Notes: generated by a model not told the origin, from the sequence alone. A DNA stretch of 34,311 bases from Clostridiaceae bacterium (GCA_016296885.1 JAEDHT010000020.1:1-34311), one strand, 5' to 3'. Positions 1 to 6,937 are shown, counted from the stretch's first letter. Numbers and translations: made by a program.

Positions 1-224
1 ACACAGGCAACAAGAACTCAGGCAACTGTAACACAGGCAACTGTAACACAGGCAACAAGAACTCAGGCAACTGTAACTCAGGCAACTGTAACACAGGCAA
101 CAAGAACTCAGGCAACTGTAACTCAGGCAACTGTAACACAGGCAACAAGAACTCAGGTGACTTGAACTCAGGCGACTTGAACTCAGGCAATTGTAACACA
201 GGCGACTTTAATACTTGTGATTTT
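1..224 (+). repeat. 15-bp tandem repeat with 45-bp higher-order period
   Basis: About fifteen 15-bp units begin at 1 (partial), 15, 30, 45 and so on to 210. Three variants alternate: aacacaggcaacaag, aactcaggcaactgt and aacacaggcaactgt. From 45 to 149 the order lys-unit, cys-unit, cys-unit recurs exactly, giving a 45-bp super-unit; units after 150 decay. The repeat is wholly inside the pentapeptide-repeat coding frame, so each unit is one pentapeptide. Confidence 0.95.
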
Positions 225-554
225 TCTGCAGGCTTCTTCTGTACTATAGAACCCAAAGCGAGAATCTTTGATATAGAAACTGATATGACAGTAACTGAAT
301 TTAGAAATAGCAAATATTGTGATGCTTTGTATAGTGCACCATTTATGTTGACAGAATGGGTTGAGTATTCAGAAGAAGAAATGCAAGCTGATGAAAATAA
401 AAAGCTTATAGGTGGTTATCTAAAAAAATACACATACAAAGAGGCTTGCGAAAATTGGTGGGATAGAATGACCGATGAGAACAAAGCGATTATCCACCAA
501 ATACCTAATTTTGATAAAGATAAGTTTTATCAGATTACAGGGATAAAATTGTGA
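1..554 (+). CDS. Pentapeptide-repeat phage protein, 5' end outside window
   Basis: The reading frame is open from base 3, so the gene begins left of the window; the TTG at 162 is only an internal codon. The first ~70 visible residues are back-to-back five-residue units of the type N-(T/S)-G-N-(K/C), drifting to NSGDL and NTGDF near residue 70. Such units form a right-handed quadrilateral beta-helix in pentapeptide-repeat proteins. They are followed by a ~110-residue non-repeat domain that starts near AGFFCTIEP and ends with NWWDRMTDENK and PNFDKDKF, a tail I recall from other Clostridia phage proteins. The function is unknown; repeats of this family have been linked to DNA mimicry and to protein scaffolding, but nothing here shows which applies. 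It lies in the accessory block, 12 bp before the YopX-like gene. Confidence 0.75.
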   Translation, partial: TGNKNSGNCNTGNCNTGNKNSGNCNSGNCNTGNKNSGNCNSGNCNTGNKNSGDLNSGDLNSGNCNTGDFNTCDFSAGFFCTIEPKARIFDIETDMTVTEFRNSKYCDALYSAPFMLTEWVEYSEEEMQADENKKLIGGYLKKYTYKEACENWWDRMTDENKAIIHQIPNFDKDKFYQITGIKL

Positions 555-566
555 GGAGTAAAAACA

Positions 567-1007
567 ATGCGAGAAATTTTATTTAGGGGTAAACCTGTTG
601 AACGATTTAAGGATTTTCTCTGGGTTAGAAAAGATTTGTTTAATGAACTCGGATTTGTATATGGTTCATTATTTGTTGATAAATCTGGAAGAACTTATAT
701 TTGTGTAGATGCAAGGTGTACTCATACTACATGTATTAATAATGGTGAAGGTACTATGATAGAAGTCATCCCCGAAACCGTAGGGCAGTATACAGAACGT
801 AAAGATATGAACGGTAGGATGATAGTTGAGGGAGATGTTGTTACTAACGAAAAAGGTCATAAGGGTAGAATAACTTGGTATACAGAACATTGCGCTTTTA
901 TGATTTATAGTATCACCGAAAATAAAGTTTATTGGTTATATGACAGCAATTTATCAGAACTTGAAGTCATCGGCAACATCCACTCTAACCCCGAACTACT
1001 GGAATGA
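567..1007 (+). CDS. YopX-domain phage protein
   Basis: A 146-residue protein that opens MREILFRGKP and contains VGQYTERKDMNGRMIVEGDVV followed by an IGNIHSNPELLE ending; this order (FRGK start, GQYTxxxDxxGxxIxEGD, final GNIxxNPEL) is the hallmark of the YopX family (PF09643). YopX was first described from the SPbeta prophage and its biochemical role is not known. The ATG at 567 has a GGAG ribosome site 9 bases upstream. It sits between the pentapeptide-repeat gene and the broken methyltransferase gene, in the usual accessory zone upstream of the late genes. Confidence 0.85.
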   Translation: MREILFRGKPVERFKDFLWVRKDLFNELGFVYGSLFVDKSGRTYICVDARCTHTTCINNGEGTMIEVIPETVGQYTERKDMNGRMIVEGDVVTNEKGHKGRITWYTEHCAFMIYSITENKVYWLYDSNLSELEVIGNIHSNPELLE

Positions 1008-1018
1008 GGTGACGATAA

Positions 1019-1779
1019 ATGAATATACTTGTTGCTTGTGAAGAAAGTCAGGCAGTAACCATAGAAGCACGGAAGTTAGAGGTCACAATGCGTATAGTTG
1101 TGATTTGTTTGAATGCAGCGGAGGGCATCCTGAATGGCACATACAAGGTGATGTGCTTCCGCTCCTGAACGGCAGATGTGAGTTTGTGACAATGGACGGA
1201 CAAGCTCATTCTATCAATGACAGGTGGGATATGATTATTGCGTTTCCGCCTTGTACATATTTAACTAATGCAGGAACACGACATTTTAGTCTGAAATGCA
1301 GTACACCTGAGAAAATTGCTGTGAGGCTGAAAAACAGAAAAAAAGCAGCAGAATTTTTTATGAAGTTTGTAAACGCCGATTGCGATAAAATTGCAATAGA
1401 AAACCCTGTTGGGTATATGAATTCGACATACCGAAAAGCAGACCAGATAATTCATCCGTATTATTTTGCCGACAGTGAAAGTGATACTGAAAACTATCAT
1501 CAAAAAAGAACGTGCTTATGGCTGAAAGGGATTGAGCCTTTAAAACGGAAAAAATATCTTGACAAACCAAAACCTAAATATATCTGCAAGGGAGAAAAAT
1601 GCAAAGGGAAATCAATCGGTTGGTGTGAGGGAATGAGCGGAATAAAAGGCGGTCAATCTGAACGAGCAAAAGCAAGAAGCAAAACTTTTCCCGGCATCGC
1701 CAAAGCAATGGTTGAACAGTGGGCCGGAGTAGCAGAAAATACATCATTGGAGGTACAACCATGCCAAACAAAGAATTAA
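1019..1779 (+). pseudogene. Frameshifted cytosine-methyltransferase-like phage gene
   Basis: The expected start is ATG 1019 (MNILVACEESQAVTIEARKL) with GAGGTGAC upstream. The frame is broken at 1079-1080: from ggtcac at 1081 onward the product continues in another frame as GHNAYSCDLFECSGGHPEWH, which completes the familiar N-terminus of this phage methyltransferase family. The downstream frame runs to 1779 and keeps the catalytic-type motif AFPPCTYLT and the ENPVGYM motif (compare PPC and ENV of C5-cytosine methyltransferases), plus a cysteine pair in CKGEKCKG. As read, the cofactor-binding start (CEESQ) is separated from the rest, so the enzyme is probably inactive unless the ribosome slips or the indel is a sequencing error. 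Such enzymes usually protect phage DNA from restriction. The 3' end overlaps the Lar-like start. Confidence 0.8.
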
Positions 1780-1958
1780 AGCCGTGTCCGTTTTGCAAAT
1801 CCAAAATTGAGATGGTTATAGGATTTCAAGGTATAATTTTTTTCAAGTGTCAAAATAGGGAAGATTGCGGTGCAATAGTAAGTTTTGATAACCGCAACTT
1901 TTATAAACAGAAACCAATCGAAGTGTGGAACAGGAGGGCTGACAATGATTTTAATTAA
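1761..1958 (+). CDS. Lar-like restriction-alleviation zinc protein
   Basis: A 65-residue protein starting MPNKELKPCPFCKSK. It has CPFC near the N-terminus, a second C-x(5-6)-C pair (KCQNREDCGA) and the ending PIEVWNRRA; the pattern LKPCPFC...C...C..A..WNRR is that of the Lar_restr_allev family (PF14354). Lar of the Rac prophage modulates host type I restriction, but for most phage members that activity is untested. I chose ATG 1761 because GGAGG lies 7 bases upstream; it starts inside the 3' end of the methyltransferase-like gene, so translation may be coupled. Both neighbours fit an anti-restriction pair. Confidence 0.8.
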   Translation: MPNKELKPCPFCKSKIEMVIGFQGIIFFKCQNREDCGAIVSFDNRNFYKQKPIEVWNRRADNDFN

Positions 1959-2178
1959 TAGAGAAATAAACTCAAAAGAAATTACCACAGAAAAGGGTAA
2001 AAATTTTAATAATTGCCAAGCAAGTTTAAATTCTGACGGTAATATTACGCTTAGAAATTTTGATAGCAGGAACAAAAACTCAGATGAGATTATTGTATTA
2101 TCAAAAGAAGAAACAAGGGCTATAGTTAAACTCTTTTCTGAAATTGGAGAAATGAATAAAAGATCATTACCGTTTTAG
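1945..2178 (+). CDS. Small phage protein of unknown function
   Basis: A 77-residue protein beginning MILINREINSKEITTEKGKN. The ATG at 1945 follows the sequence aggagggctgaca, a strong ribosome site, and overlaps the last codons of the Lar-like gene. The sequence is rich in Asn, Ser, Lys and Glu, has no cysteine and no membrane segment, and ends with a predicted helix (LSKEETRAIVKLFSEIGE). I do not recognise the family. Position in the packed early block argues that it is translated. Confidence 0.65.
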   Translation: MILINREINSKEITTEKGKNFNNCQASLNSDGNITLRNFDSRNKNSDEIIVLSKEETRAIVKLFSEIGEMNKRSLPF

Positions 2179-2191
2179 AGGAGGACTGAAA

Positions 2192-2455
2192 ATGGATGAT
2201 ATGAGAGAGAAGTTGGCTGAATTAATACGCAAAGCAAATACAGCAATGTGGGGCAAAACAATTTCAGATAGACAAACTGAAAGCAGATTTATCGCCGACT
2301 ACCTTATCGAAAACGGTGTAATCTTACCGCCGTGTAAGGTGGGGGAGGTGGTGTATGATATCTGCACAATTTTTGATGAAAGCACACTTAAATCGAAGAC
2401 AATTATTAAACCGAAGAAGAAGCACAAAAGGCAATTGATGAAAGGAGCTGAATAA
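2192..2455 (+). CDS. Small phage protein with frameshifted C-terminus
   Basis: An 87-residue protein, MDDMREKLAELIRKA..., with a middle segment ADYLIENGVILPPCKVGEVVYDI that I recall from many Clostridia phage proteins (DYLxxNGVxxPPCKVGDxVY). Those proteins usually end in a segment like FLTREEAEKAL. Here the last ~16 residues are a lysine-rich string (KPKKKHKRQLMKGAE), but the -1 frame over the same DNA reads TEEEAQKAIDERS then TGA. The native ending has therefore been shifted out of frame near 2408-2412, consistent with loss of one A. Function unknown. The ATG at 2192 has GAGGAGG upstream. Confidence 0.7.
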   Translation: MDDMREKLAELIRKANTAMWGKTISDRQTESRFIADYLIENGVILPPCKVGEVVYDICTIFDESTLKSKTIIKPKKKHKRQLMKGAE

Positions 2456-2456
2456 G

Positions 2457-2711
2457 TTGACCTACGAAGAAGCGATACTTCGAATAGTAGTTCATAACGC
2501 AATCCACGGCAGAACTACTGAAGAAATAAAAATGACGGTTGAAGCACTTGAAAAGCAGATACGACAACGAGTTGAGATAACAGATGATTGTTGTATTTGT
2601 CCAAATTGCCGCATCGATATGATGGGTGTATATGATTTCTCAAATTACCATACAAAAGCCCCTTCTTATTGCCCCGAATGTGGACAGGCTTTAGATTGGA
2701 GTGGTGATTGA
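2457..2711 (+). CDS. Zinc-ribbon phage protein
   Basis: An 84-residue protein with an N-terminal helical part (YEEAILRIVVHNAIHGRTTEEIKMTVEALEKQI) and a C-terminal zinc ribbon made of CICPNC and CPEC, ending CGQALDWSGD. This ALEKQI...CPxC...YCPxCGQALDW layout is common in Clostridia prophages. No enzymatic residues are visible; zinc binding and protein or nucleic-acid contact are likely but unproved. The start is TTG at 2457, supported by AAAGGAG ten bases upstream; it lies next to the stop of the preceding gene (2453-2455). Confidence 0.7.
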   Translation: MTYEEAILRIVVHNAIHGRTTEEIKMTVEALEKQIRQRVEITDDCCICPNCRIDMMGVYDFSNYHTKAPSYCPECGQALDWSGD

Positions 2712-2731
2712 AAATGGATGGAGGTTTGAAA

Positions 2732-2902
2732 ATGAAAACAATTACACTTACAGATTCACAATGTGAAAGTCTTGCTGACTTTATTGAAGATACCATTTTA
2801 GATACTATTAGACAAGACACTTATATTGACAATATCAACTGGTTAATTAATATGGTGGATGCTTACAAAAAAATTAAAGGGGCAGTTAAAATAAATGAAT
2901 AA
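2732..2902 (+). CDS. Small phage protein of unknown function
   Basis: A 56-residue acidic protein, MKTITLTDSQCESLADFIED..., predicted to be mostly helical. I chose ATG 2732 because GGAGG is placed 7 bases upstream; the frame is also open from a TTG at 2708 but that has no ribosome site. The 3' end overlaps the HD-domain gene by 8 bases, which suggests coupled translation. Not recognised. Confidence 0.6.
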   Translation: MKTITLTDSQCESLADFIEDTILDTIRQDTYIDNINWLINMVDAYKKIKGAVKINE

Positions 2903-3431
2903 TAAAAAGAGAATACAAGAAAAGTTTTTAAATGCTATGAAATTGAAAGACGGGACACCATTGATTAGTGTAGATTTACTTGATTGGTTGATTAGTCAAG
3001 AATTTTTCATGAAACCCGCTGCAATCAAACATCACGGAAATTATACAGGTGGTCTATTTGATCATAGCTTAAAAGTCATGGAAAACCTAGTTAAAATAAC
3101 TGAAAAGCTAGACATTAAATGGCAGAACCCAAGAAGTCCTTACATTGTGGGCATGTTCCACGATTTATGCAAACTGGATAACTATATATTTGAAAATGGA
3201 AAATGGACATATAATCCTGATTCAATTTTGAAAGGTCATGGTGAAAAATCTATCATTCTTTTATCGCAGTTTATGACTCTGACAGAGGAAGAGATAATGT
3301 GTATTAGATTCCACATGGGTGCTTATGAGACTGATGATTGGGACAGTTATGATAAAGCAATTAGAAAATATGAGACAGTATTATGGACGCATACGGCTGA
3401 TATGTATGCGAGTAAAGTGACAGGAGTGTAA
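2895..3431 (+). CDS. HD-domain phosphohydrolase-like phage protein
   Basis: A 178-residue protein with the full metal-binding set of the HD superfamily: H57 in GGLFDHS, H89-D90 in GMFHDLCK, H115 in GHGEKS, and a further H140 in RFHMG. HD proteins hydrolyse phosphate esters of nucleotides or nucleic acids. Small phage members of this type are often annotated as HD hydrolases near nucleotide-metabolism genes, and the next gene is a DUF4406 (deoxyribosyltransferase-like) protein, so a nucleotide-related task is a reasonable inference. The true substrate cannot be read from the sequence. Confidence 0.8.
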   Translation: MNNKKRIQEKFLNAMKLKDGTPLISVDLLDWLISQEFFMKPAAIKHHGNYTGGLFDHSLKVMENLVKITEKLDIKWQNPRSPYIVGMFHDLCKLDNYIFENGKWTYNPDSILKGHGEKSIILLSQFMTLTEEEIMCIRFHMGAYETDDWDSYDKAIRKYETVLWTHTADMYASKVTGV

Positions 3432-3432
3432 T

Positions 3433-3819
3433 ATGAAAAAGAAATTATACATCAGTTGTCCAATGAAGGGTAGAACAGAAGAAAACATCAGAAAGAGCAT
3501 GAAACAGATGCACCAGATTGCTGAAGTTGTCTTTGATCAGGAACTCGAAGTCATTCCAACATACATTGAAGATGATCCGCCTGAAAATACTAAACAAGAA
3601 ATTTGGTATATTGGAAAATCCATTCAGTTGTTATCAGAAGCAGATTTCTTTATTGGTGTTGGATATTCAGATTTTTTCACCGGTTGCATGATAGAAAATG
3701 ATGTTGCAAGACGGTATGGAATCAGACGCACCCACGTCAATATTTGTGAATTAATGCCTGATGCGATTGAAGTTGAACGTAAAAATGTTGGAGAACAATG
3801 GACGACTGTAGAACTATAA
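3433..3819 (+). CDS. DUF4406 / nucleoside deoxyribosyltransferase-like protein
   Basis: A 128-residue protein opening MKKKLYISCPMKGRTEENI, the YISxPMxG start of DUF4406 (PF14359), related in fold to nucleoside 2-deoxyribosyltransferases. The later part EADFFIGVGYSDFFTGCMIENDVARRYGI matches the conserved 'SD...GxxxExxxAxxYG' half; E (in MIEND) would be the nucleophile if the protein is an enzyme. Possible role: nucleotide salvage or base modification during phage growth, but activity is unproved. It begins one base after the HD gene's stop and looks co-transcribed with it. Confidence 0.75.
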   Translation: MKKKLYISCPMKGRTEENIRKSMKQMHQIAEVVFDQELEVIPTYIEDDPPENTKQEIWYIGKSIQLLSEADFFIGVGYSDFFTGCMIENDVARRYGIRRTHVNICELMPDAIEVERKNVGEQWTTVEL

Positions 3820-3849
3820 GTTGTTAAATAGCAGAAGGGAGATTAAACA

Positions 3850-3966
3850 GTGGACGTAAGAATTATTATATCAATTTTGGTAGTGTTAGTATTTGTGGCG
3901 TTTGTAGGTGGCTATAAGTTTGGTTGGAATATGCACAAAGACTACATAAATCATAGCGATGATTGA
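3850..3966 (+). CDS. 38-residue single-pass membrane peptide
   Basis: A short frame beginning GTG 3850 with AAGGGAG ten bases upstream and ending TGA 3964-3966. It reads VDVRIIISILVVLVFVAFVGG followed by a polar tail YKFGWNMHKDYINHSDD: one hydrophobic helix of ~18 residues, positive and aromatic residues after it. Its stop overlaps the start of the next gene as ATGATTGA. Proteins like this are often missed; many phages carry them as small inner-membrane effectors. No function can be assigned. Confidence 0.6.
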   Translation: MDVRIIISILVVLVFVAFVGGYKFGWNMHKDYINHSDD

Positions 3967-4195
3967 GCAGTACTATTCGGATGTGCATATGTCGGCTGAG
4001 GGCGTGTATGTTGCCATATGCGACAAGTGCAAGGATGAGATCACAGCGGATACATACAACAACCTAATCAGGCTGATAAAAAATAAGGGCTGGAAGTGTC
4101 GCAATGTAGGGGTTGGTAAATTTTTAAATTTGTGTCCGAATTGCTTGAAGAAGCGGAAAGGAAAAGGTAAATATGACTTTAAAAATAATTGCTAA
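3959..4195 (+). CDS. Zinc-finger-like phage protein
   Basis: A 78-residue protein with two CxxC pairs, CDKC (residue ~21) and CPNC (near 59), and a basic tail KKRKGKGKYDFKNNC. The spacing suggests one zinc-binding site joining two short halves. The ATG at 3959 has no good ribosome site but overlaps the stop of the membrane-peptide frame, so it is probably translated by coupling; ATG 3989 is an alternative. I recall similar short proteins just before the late regulator in Clostridia phages, without known function. Confidence 0.6.
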   Translation: MIEQYYSDVHMSAEGVYVAICDKCKDEITADTYNNLIRLIKNKGWKCRNVGVGKFLNLCPNCLKKRKGKGKYDFKNNC

Positions 4196-4385
4196 AATGA
4201 GCAAGTATGAGGCAAAAGAATACATATCTAAAAACATACAAGATCCTTTTATTAAAAATCTGATGGAAAAGCATTATATTGAAGGCATATCCTGGAGCAA
4301 GGTGGCAAGCAATTTGGGAGGCAACAATACATCAGATAGTATTAAGGCAATGTGCCTAAGGTACATAAAAAGACATTGTCAATAG
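4173..4385 (+). CDS. Small HTH protein, candidate late-gene regulator
   Basis: A 70-residue protein whose C-terminal half reads HYIEGISWSKVASNLGGNNTSDSIKAMCLRYIKRH, a sigma-region-4-like helix-turn-helix (YxxGxSWxxVAxxLG...TxDSxxxxxxRYIK). Related small proteins occupy this same place, right before the HNH/terminase genes, in many Firmicutes phages, where ArpU/RinA-type proteins switch on late transcription. It is the last gene before the promoter with an inverted repeat at 4411-4461, so acting there is a natural guess, but no direct proof exists. The ATG has AAAGGA upstream and overlaps the previous gene by 23 bases. Confidence 0.65.
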   Translation: MTLKIIAKMSKYEAKEYISKNIQDPFIKNLMEKHYIEGISWSKVASNLGGNNTSDSIKAMCLRYIKRHCQ

Positions 4386-4410
4386 CTTTTTTAAAAATAA
4401 TAAAAGTTGT

Positions 4411-4451
4411 CACGACACATTTGTTCAAAACCATTGAATATATGTGTCGTG
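4411..4451 (+). repeat. Inverted repeat at the late promoter
   Basis: CACGACACAT at 4411-4420 and its exact complement ATGTGTCGTG at 4442-4451. The match extends imperfectly into the loop (left TTGTTC, right GAATAT read in reverse complement). The two arms start 31 bp apart, about three helix turns. The left arm lies upstream of the -35 box and the right arm inside the -35/-10 spacer. Confidence 0.85.
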
Positions 4452-4461
4452 TCTCTATAAT
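4434..4461 (+). promoter_or_regulatory. Late-operon promoter
   Basis: TTGAAT at 4434-4439, a 16-bp spacer, and a perfect TATAAT at 4456-4461. It sits 29 bp before the HNH gene, at the only sizeable gap between the early block and the packaging genes. The weak -35 and the inverted-repeat arm in the spacer point to activator- or repressor-controlled use. Confidence 0.65.
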
Positions 4462-4489
4462 TAGAGTATACAACAAAGGAGGTGCAGTG

Positions 4490-4759
4490 ATGCCACAAAA
4501 TCCATTTTACAAAACTAAGAAATGGCAGGATAAAAGAGATAGCATACTTAAACGTGATAAATATTTGTGTCAGCACTGCAAAAGGTATGGGAGGGAAGTT
4601 GAGGCTACAACTGTTCACCATATTAAGCACAGAGATAAATATCCTGAGCTTGCCTATGATAGTGATAACCTTGTCAGTCTTTGCTATAAATGTCATGCAA
4701 AGCAACATCCGGAGAAAGGTGCAAAGCCAAAATCATATTATCCCCCCCGTAAACGCTAG
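4490..4759 (+). CDS. HNH endonuclease
   Basis: An 89-residue protein with zinc cysteines C27/C30 and C65/C68 and the HNH core H43-H44, N60 (DNLVSLCYKCH) and H69. This compact form is the packaging-associated HNH nuclease found next to the terminase genes of cos-type HK97-like phages; in HK97 (gp74) the nuclease works with the terminase during genome cutting. The start is ATG 4490 with AAAGGAGG eight bases upstream; the open frame continues further left but crosses the promoter and is not expected to be translated. Confidence 0.9.
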   Translation: MPQNPFYKTKKWQDKRDSILKRDKYLCQHCKRYGREVEATTVHHIKHRDKYPELAYDSDNLVSLCYKCHAKQHPEKGAKPKSYYPPRKR

Positions 4760-4840
4760 ATTTTTATGAAAAAATTAGACCTACTACAGTATTGGACCTT
4801 TTCCAACTCTACCTAATTTAAAAAAAAGGGGGTAAATCGA
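4760..4840. other. Gap between HNH and terminase genes, possible cos region
   Basis: An 81-bp AT-rich gap with the pyrimidine-purine run ggaccttttccaactctacc and a run of eight A before the AAGGGGG ribosome site of the small terminase. In related HK97-type phages the cohesive-end site often lies near here, but I see no diagnostic symmetry, so this is position only. Confidence 0.25.
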
Positions 4841-5221
4841 ATGGCCAAAAAGCTTACTGAAAAAGCGGTCCGAAACAAGACGATTGAATCAATGACTTCG
4901 GTCGGTACATATAAAGATGAATTTCTGCCAACGATCGAACGCTATGCAGAGTTGTTTGTGGAATATAACAATCTAAAGGACGATTGGGAAAAAGATGGCC
5001 GAAAAATTACTGAGCCTTACACAAACAAAGCCGGAGCAACCAACATTCGCAAAACTGCATTGTATTTGGCACTCGAATCTTTGAGAAAAGAACTGCTAGA
5101 GCTTGAGGATAAATTTGGACTTACTCCCGCCGGACTTAAGAAAATAAAAACTGAGGGATTGAAAACCACAGCTGAAAATAAACTAACAAAAATTTTGGAA
5201 GGAATGAACGCAATGGAGTGA
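4841..5221 (+). CDS. terS: Terminase small subunit, P27 family
   Basis: A 126-residue protein with a helical, charged sequence: KYDEFLP-type start (TYKDEFLPTIERYAELFVEYNNL), then ITEPYTNKAGATNIRKTALYLALESLRKELLELEDKFGLTPAGLKKIK. The pattern 'NKxGxxxxxxNPxxxxxxxxxxxLxxxxxxxGLTPxxR' is that of P27-type small terminases (PF05119), here with a Lys-rich end. It recognises the packaging site and recruits the large subunit. It follows the HNH gene and ends six bases before the large terminase start. Confidence 0.85.
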   Translation: MAKKLTEKAVRNKTIESMTSVGTYKDEFLPTIERYAELFVEYNNLKDDWEKDGRKITEPYTNKAGATNIRKTALYLALESLRKELLELEDKFGLTPAGLKKIKTEGLKTTAENKLTKILEGMNAME

Positions 5222-5227
5222 TGCTGA

Positions 5228-6937
5228 TTGAAACATAAGAATTGGGATGCAGTATTTGATTATGTAAACGGTATCGTTAATGGTGAGATAGTCGCTAATA
5301 AATATCGTGTAAAAGCTTGCCAGAGATTTCTGAACGATTTAGAAAATCCCGATTATGATTTTAATCCTAAAAATGCAGAGTTTGTCATTCAGATTATCGA
5401 AAATACCTTTTGTCATATGCAAGGCGAGAAGCTGGATGGTACTCCGCTTAGAGGCACTCCATTCTATTTAGAACCATTCCACAAGTTTATCATTTACAAT
5501 CTTTTGGGGTTTTACCTCAAAGATACAAAAATTACAAGGTTTCACGAATGTTTGATATTTATTCCTCGAAAAAATATCAAAACTACGTTTGCCGGTGCCC
5601 TTGCATATGGGCTAGGGATGTTATATCGCAAGAGCGGTACAAAAGTGTATATCGTAGCAGCTGCACAAAAGCAAGCTCTCGAAAGCGCCGGCTTTATGAA
5701 ATACAACGTGGAGAATATAGATCCAAACGAAGATATATTCCACACAATTTGGAATAACAACGAGCACAGCATAAAGGGCACATTTCCTGATGGTTTTTTT
5801 GAAGTACAGGCGCTTGCATCTAACCCAGATGCACAAGATAGCTTTAACTGCAATATTGCAATAGCTGATGAAATACACGCTTTCAAAAAGCCAAAGCAAT
5901 ACAATTTGTTTAAAGAGGCTATGAAAGCATACACCAATAAATTAATGATTGGTATTTCGACGGCCGGTGACAATGAAAACTCATTTATGGGCAATAGATT
6001 AAAGTATTGCAAAAAGGTGCTTGATGGAACTGTTAAGGACGAGCAGTATTTTATATTTATTTGCGAGGCTGATACAGACGAAAACGGAGATTGCGATTTT
6101 ACAAATCCGATAGTACATGAGCAAGCAAATCCGGCATACAAGGTGTCGATCAGACCGGAGGAGATACTAAACGATAGCCTTCAGGCTCTGAACGATCCAC
6201 AACAACGCAAAGACTTTTTCGCAAAGTCGTTAAATGTTTATACATCAGCATTAAGAGCTTATTTTAACATTGAGGAGTTCAGGGCATCTGACCGAAAATA
6301 TGATTTTACAATTCAACAGCTTTTGCCAAAGGTGCATTGGTATGGCGGTACTGACTTATCCAAAATGCATGACCTGACTGCAGCTACATTAGTCGGGCTT
6401 TATGATGATGTGTTAGTAATATTGCCACATTGTTGGTTTCCGATTGTTGCAGCCCACAAAAAGGCTGACGAGGATAATATACCTCTATTTGGCTGGAAAG
6501 ATGATGGCTGGCTGGATATGTGCAACACTCCAACGGTAAATCATACGGATGTAGTCAAATGGTACCAAAAGCAGAAAAGGGCTGGATTTAAAATAGACCA
6601 GATTGGCCACGATAGAAAATTTGCAAGAGAATACTTCCTTGAAATGAAAAAACAAGGATTTAAGATTATAGATCAACCACAATATTATTACAAAAAATCA
6701 GAGGGATTCAGATACATAGAAAAAAAGGCAAAAGACGGTAAGTTATATTACTTCCACGCAGAGCCATTTGAGTACTGTGTGCAGAATGTAAGGGCGATTG
6801 AAAAGACAGACGATATGATCCAATACGAAAAGGTTTATCACACTATGCGAATAGACGTATTCGATGCATCTGTATTTGCAGTGGTGAGAATGTTGGAAAA
6901 CATGGAGTATCAAAAGAAAGGAGAAGGATGGTTCTAA
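5228..6937 (+). CDS. terL: Terminase large subunit
   Basis: A 569-residue packaging motor of the Terminase_1/HK97 type (PF03354). The ATPase half has a Walker A-like PRKNIKTT (R114-K118-T119), and a Walker B IAIADE with D214-E215; STAGDNENS near 244-252 fits the coupling motif. The nuclease half opens at GGTDLSKMHDLTA with D376, followed by GHDRKFA (D462) and FDASVF (D546), the expected acidic metal ligands. It pumps DNA into the prohead and cuts it. The start is TTG at 5228, with GGAG upstream; no ATG fits in frame at the expected length. Confidence 0.95.
   Translation: MKHKNWDAVFDYVNGIVNGEIVANKYRVKACQRFLNDLENPDYDFNPKNAEFVIQIIENTFCHMQGEKLDGTPLRGTPFYLEPFHKFIIYNLLGFYLKDTKITRFHECLIFIPRKNIKTTFAGALAYGLGMLYRKSGTKVYIVAAAQKQALESAGFMKYNVENIDPNEDIFHTIWNNNEHSIKGTFPDGFFEVQALASNPDAQDSFNCNIAIADEIHAFKKPKQYNLFKEAMKAYTNKLMIGISTAGDNENSFMGNRLKYCKKVLDGTVKDEQYFIFICEADTDENGDCDFTNPIVHEQANPAYKVSIRPEEILNDSLQALNDPQQRKDFFAKSLNVYTSALRAYFNIEEFRASDRKYDFTIQQLLPKVHWYGGTDLSKMHDLTAATLVGLYDDVLVILPHCWFPIVAAHKKADEDNIPLFGWKDDGWLDMCNTPTVNHTDVVKWYQKQKRAGFKIDQIGHDRKFAREYFLEMKKQGFKIIDQPQYYYKKSEGFRYIEKKAKDGKLYYFHAEPFEYCVQNVRAIEKTDDMIQYEKVYHTMRIDVFDASVFAVVRMLENMEYQKKGEGWF

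Noticed and set aside
1..224. Tandem repeats that could be taken for a CRISPR array
   Set aside because: The units are adjacent, with no unique spacers, and lie in a continuous coding frame.
1719..1760. Longer N-terminus for the Lar-like protein
   Set aside because: The extra residues (MGRSSRKYIIGGTT) only read through the methyltransferase 3' end and its ribosome site; the family starts near KPCPFC.
4760..4840. Definite cos site
   Set aside because: The position is right, but no symmetry or repeat that marks a cos site was found.
5542..6141. Open frame of 199 codons on the minus strand
   Set aside because: It lies opposite the large terminase motifs, and its sequence shows no recognisable features.
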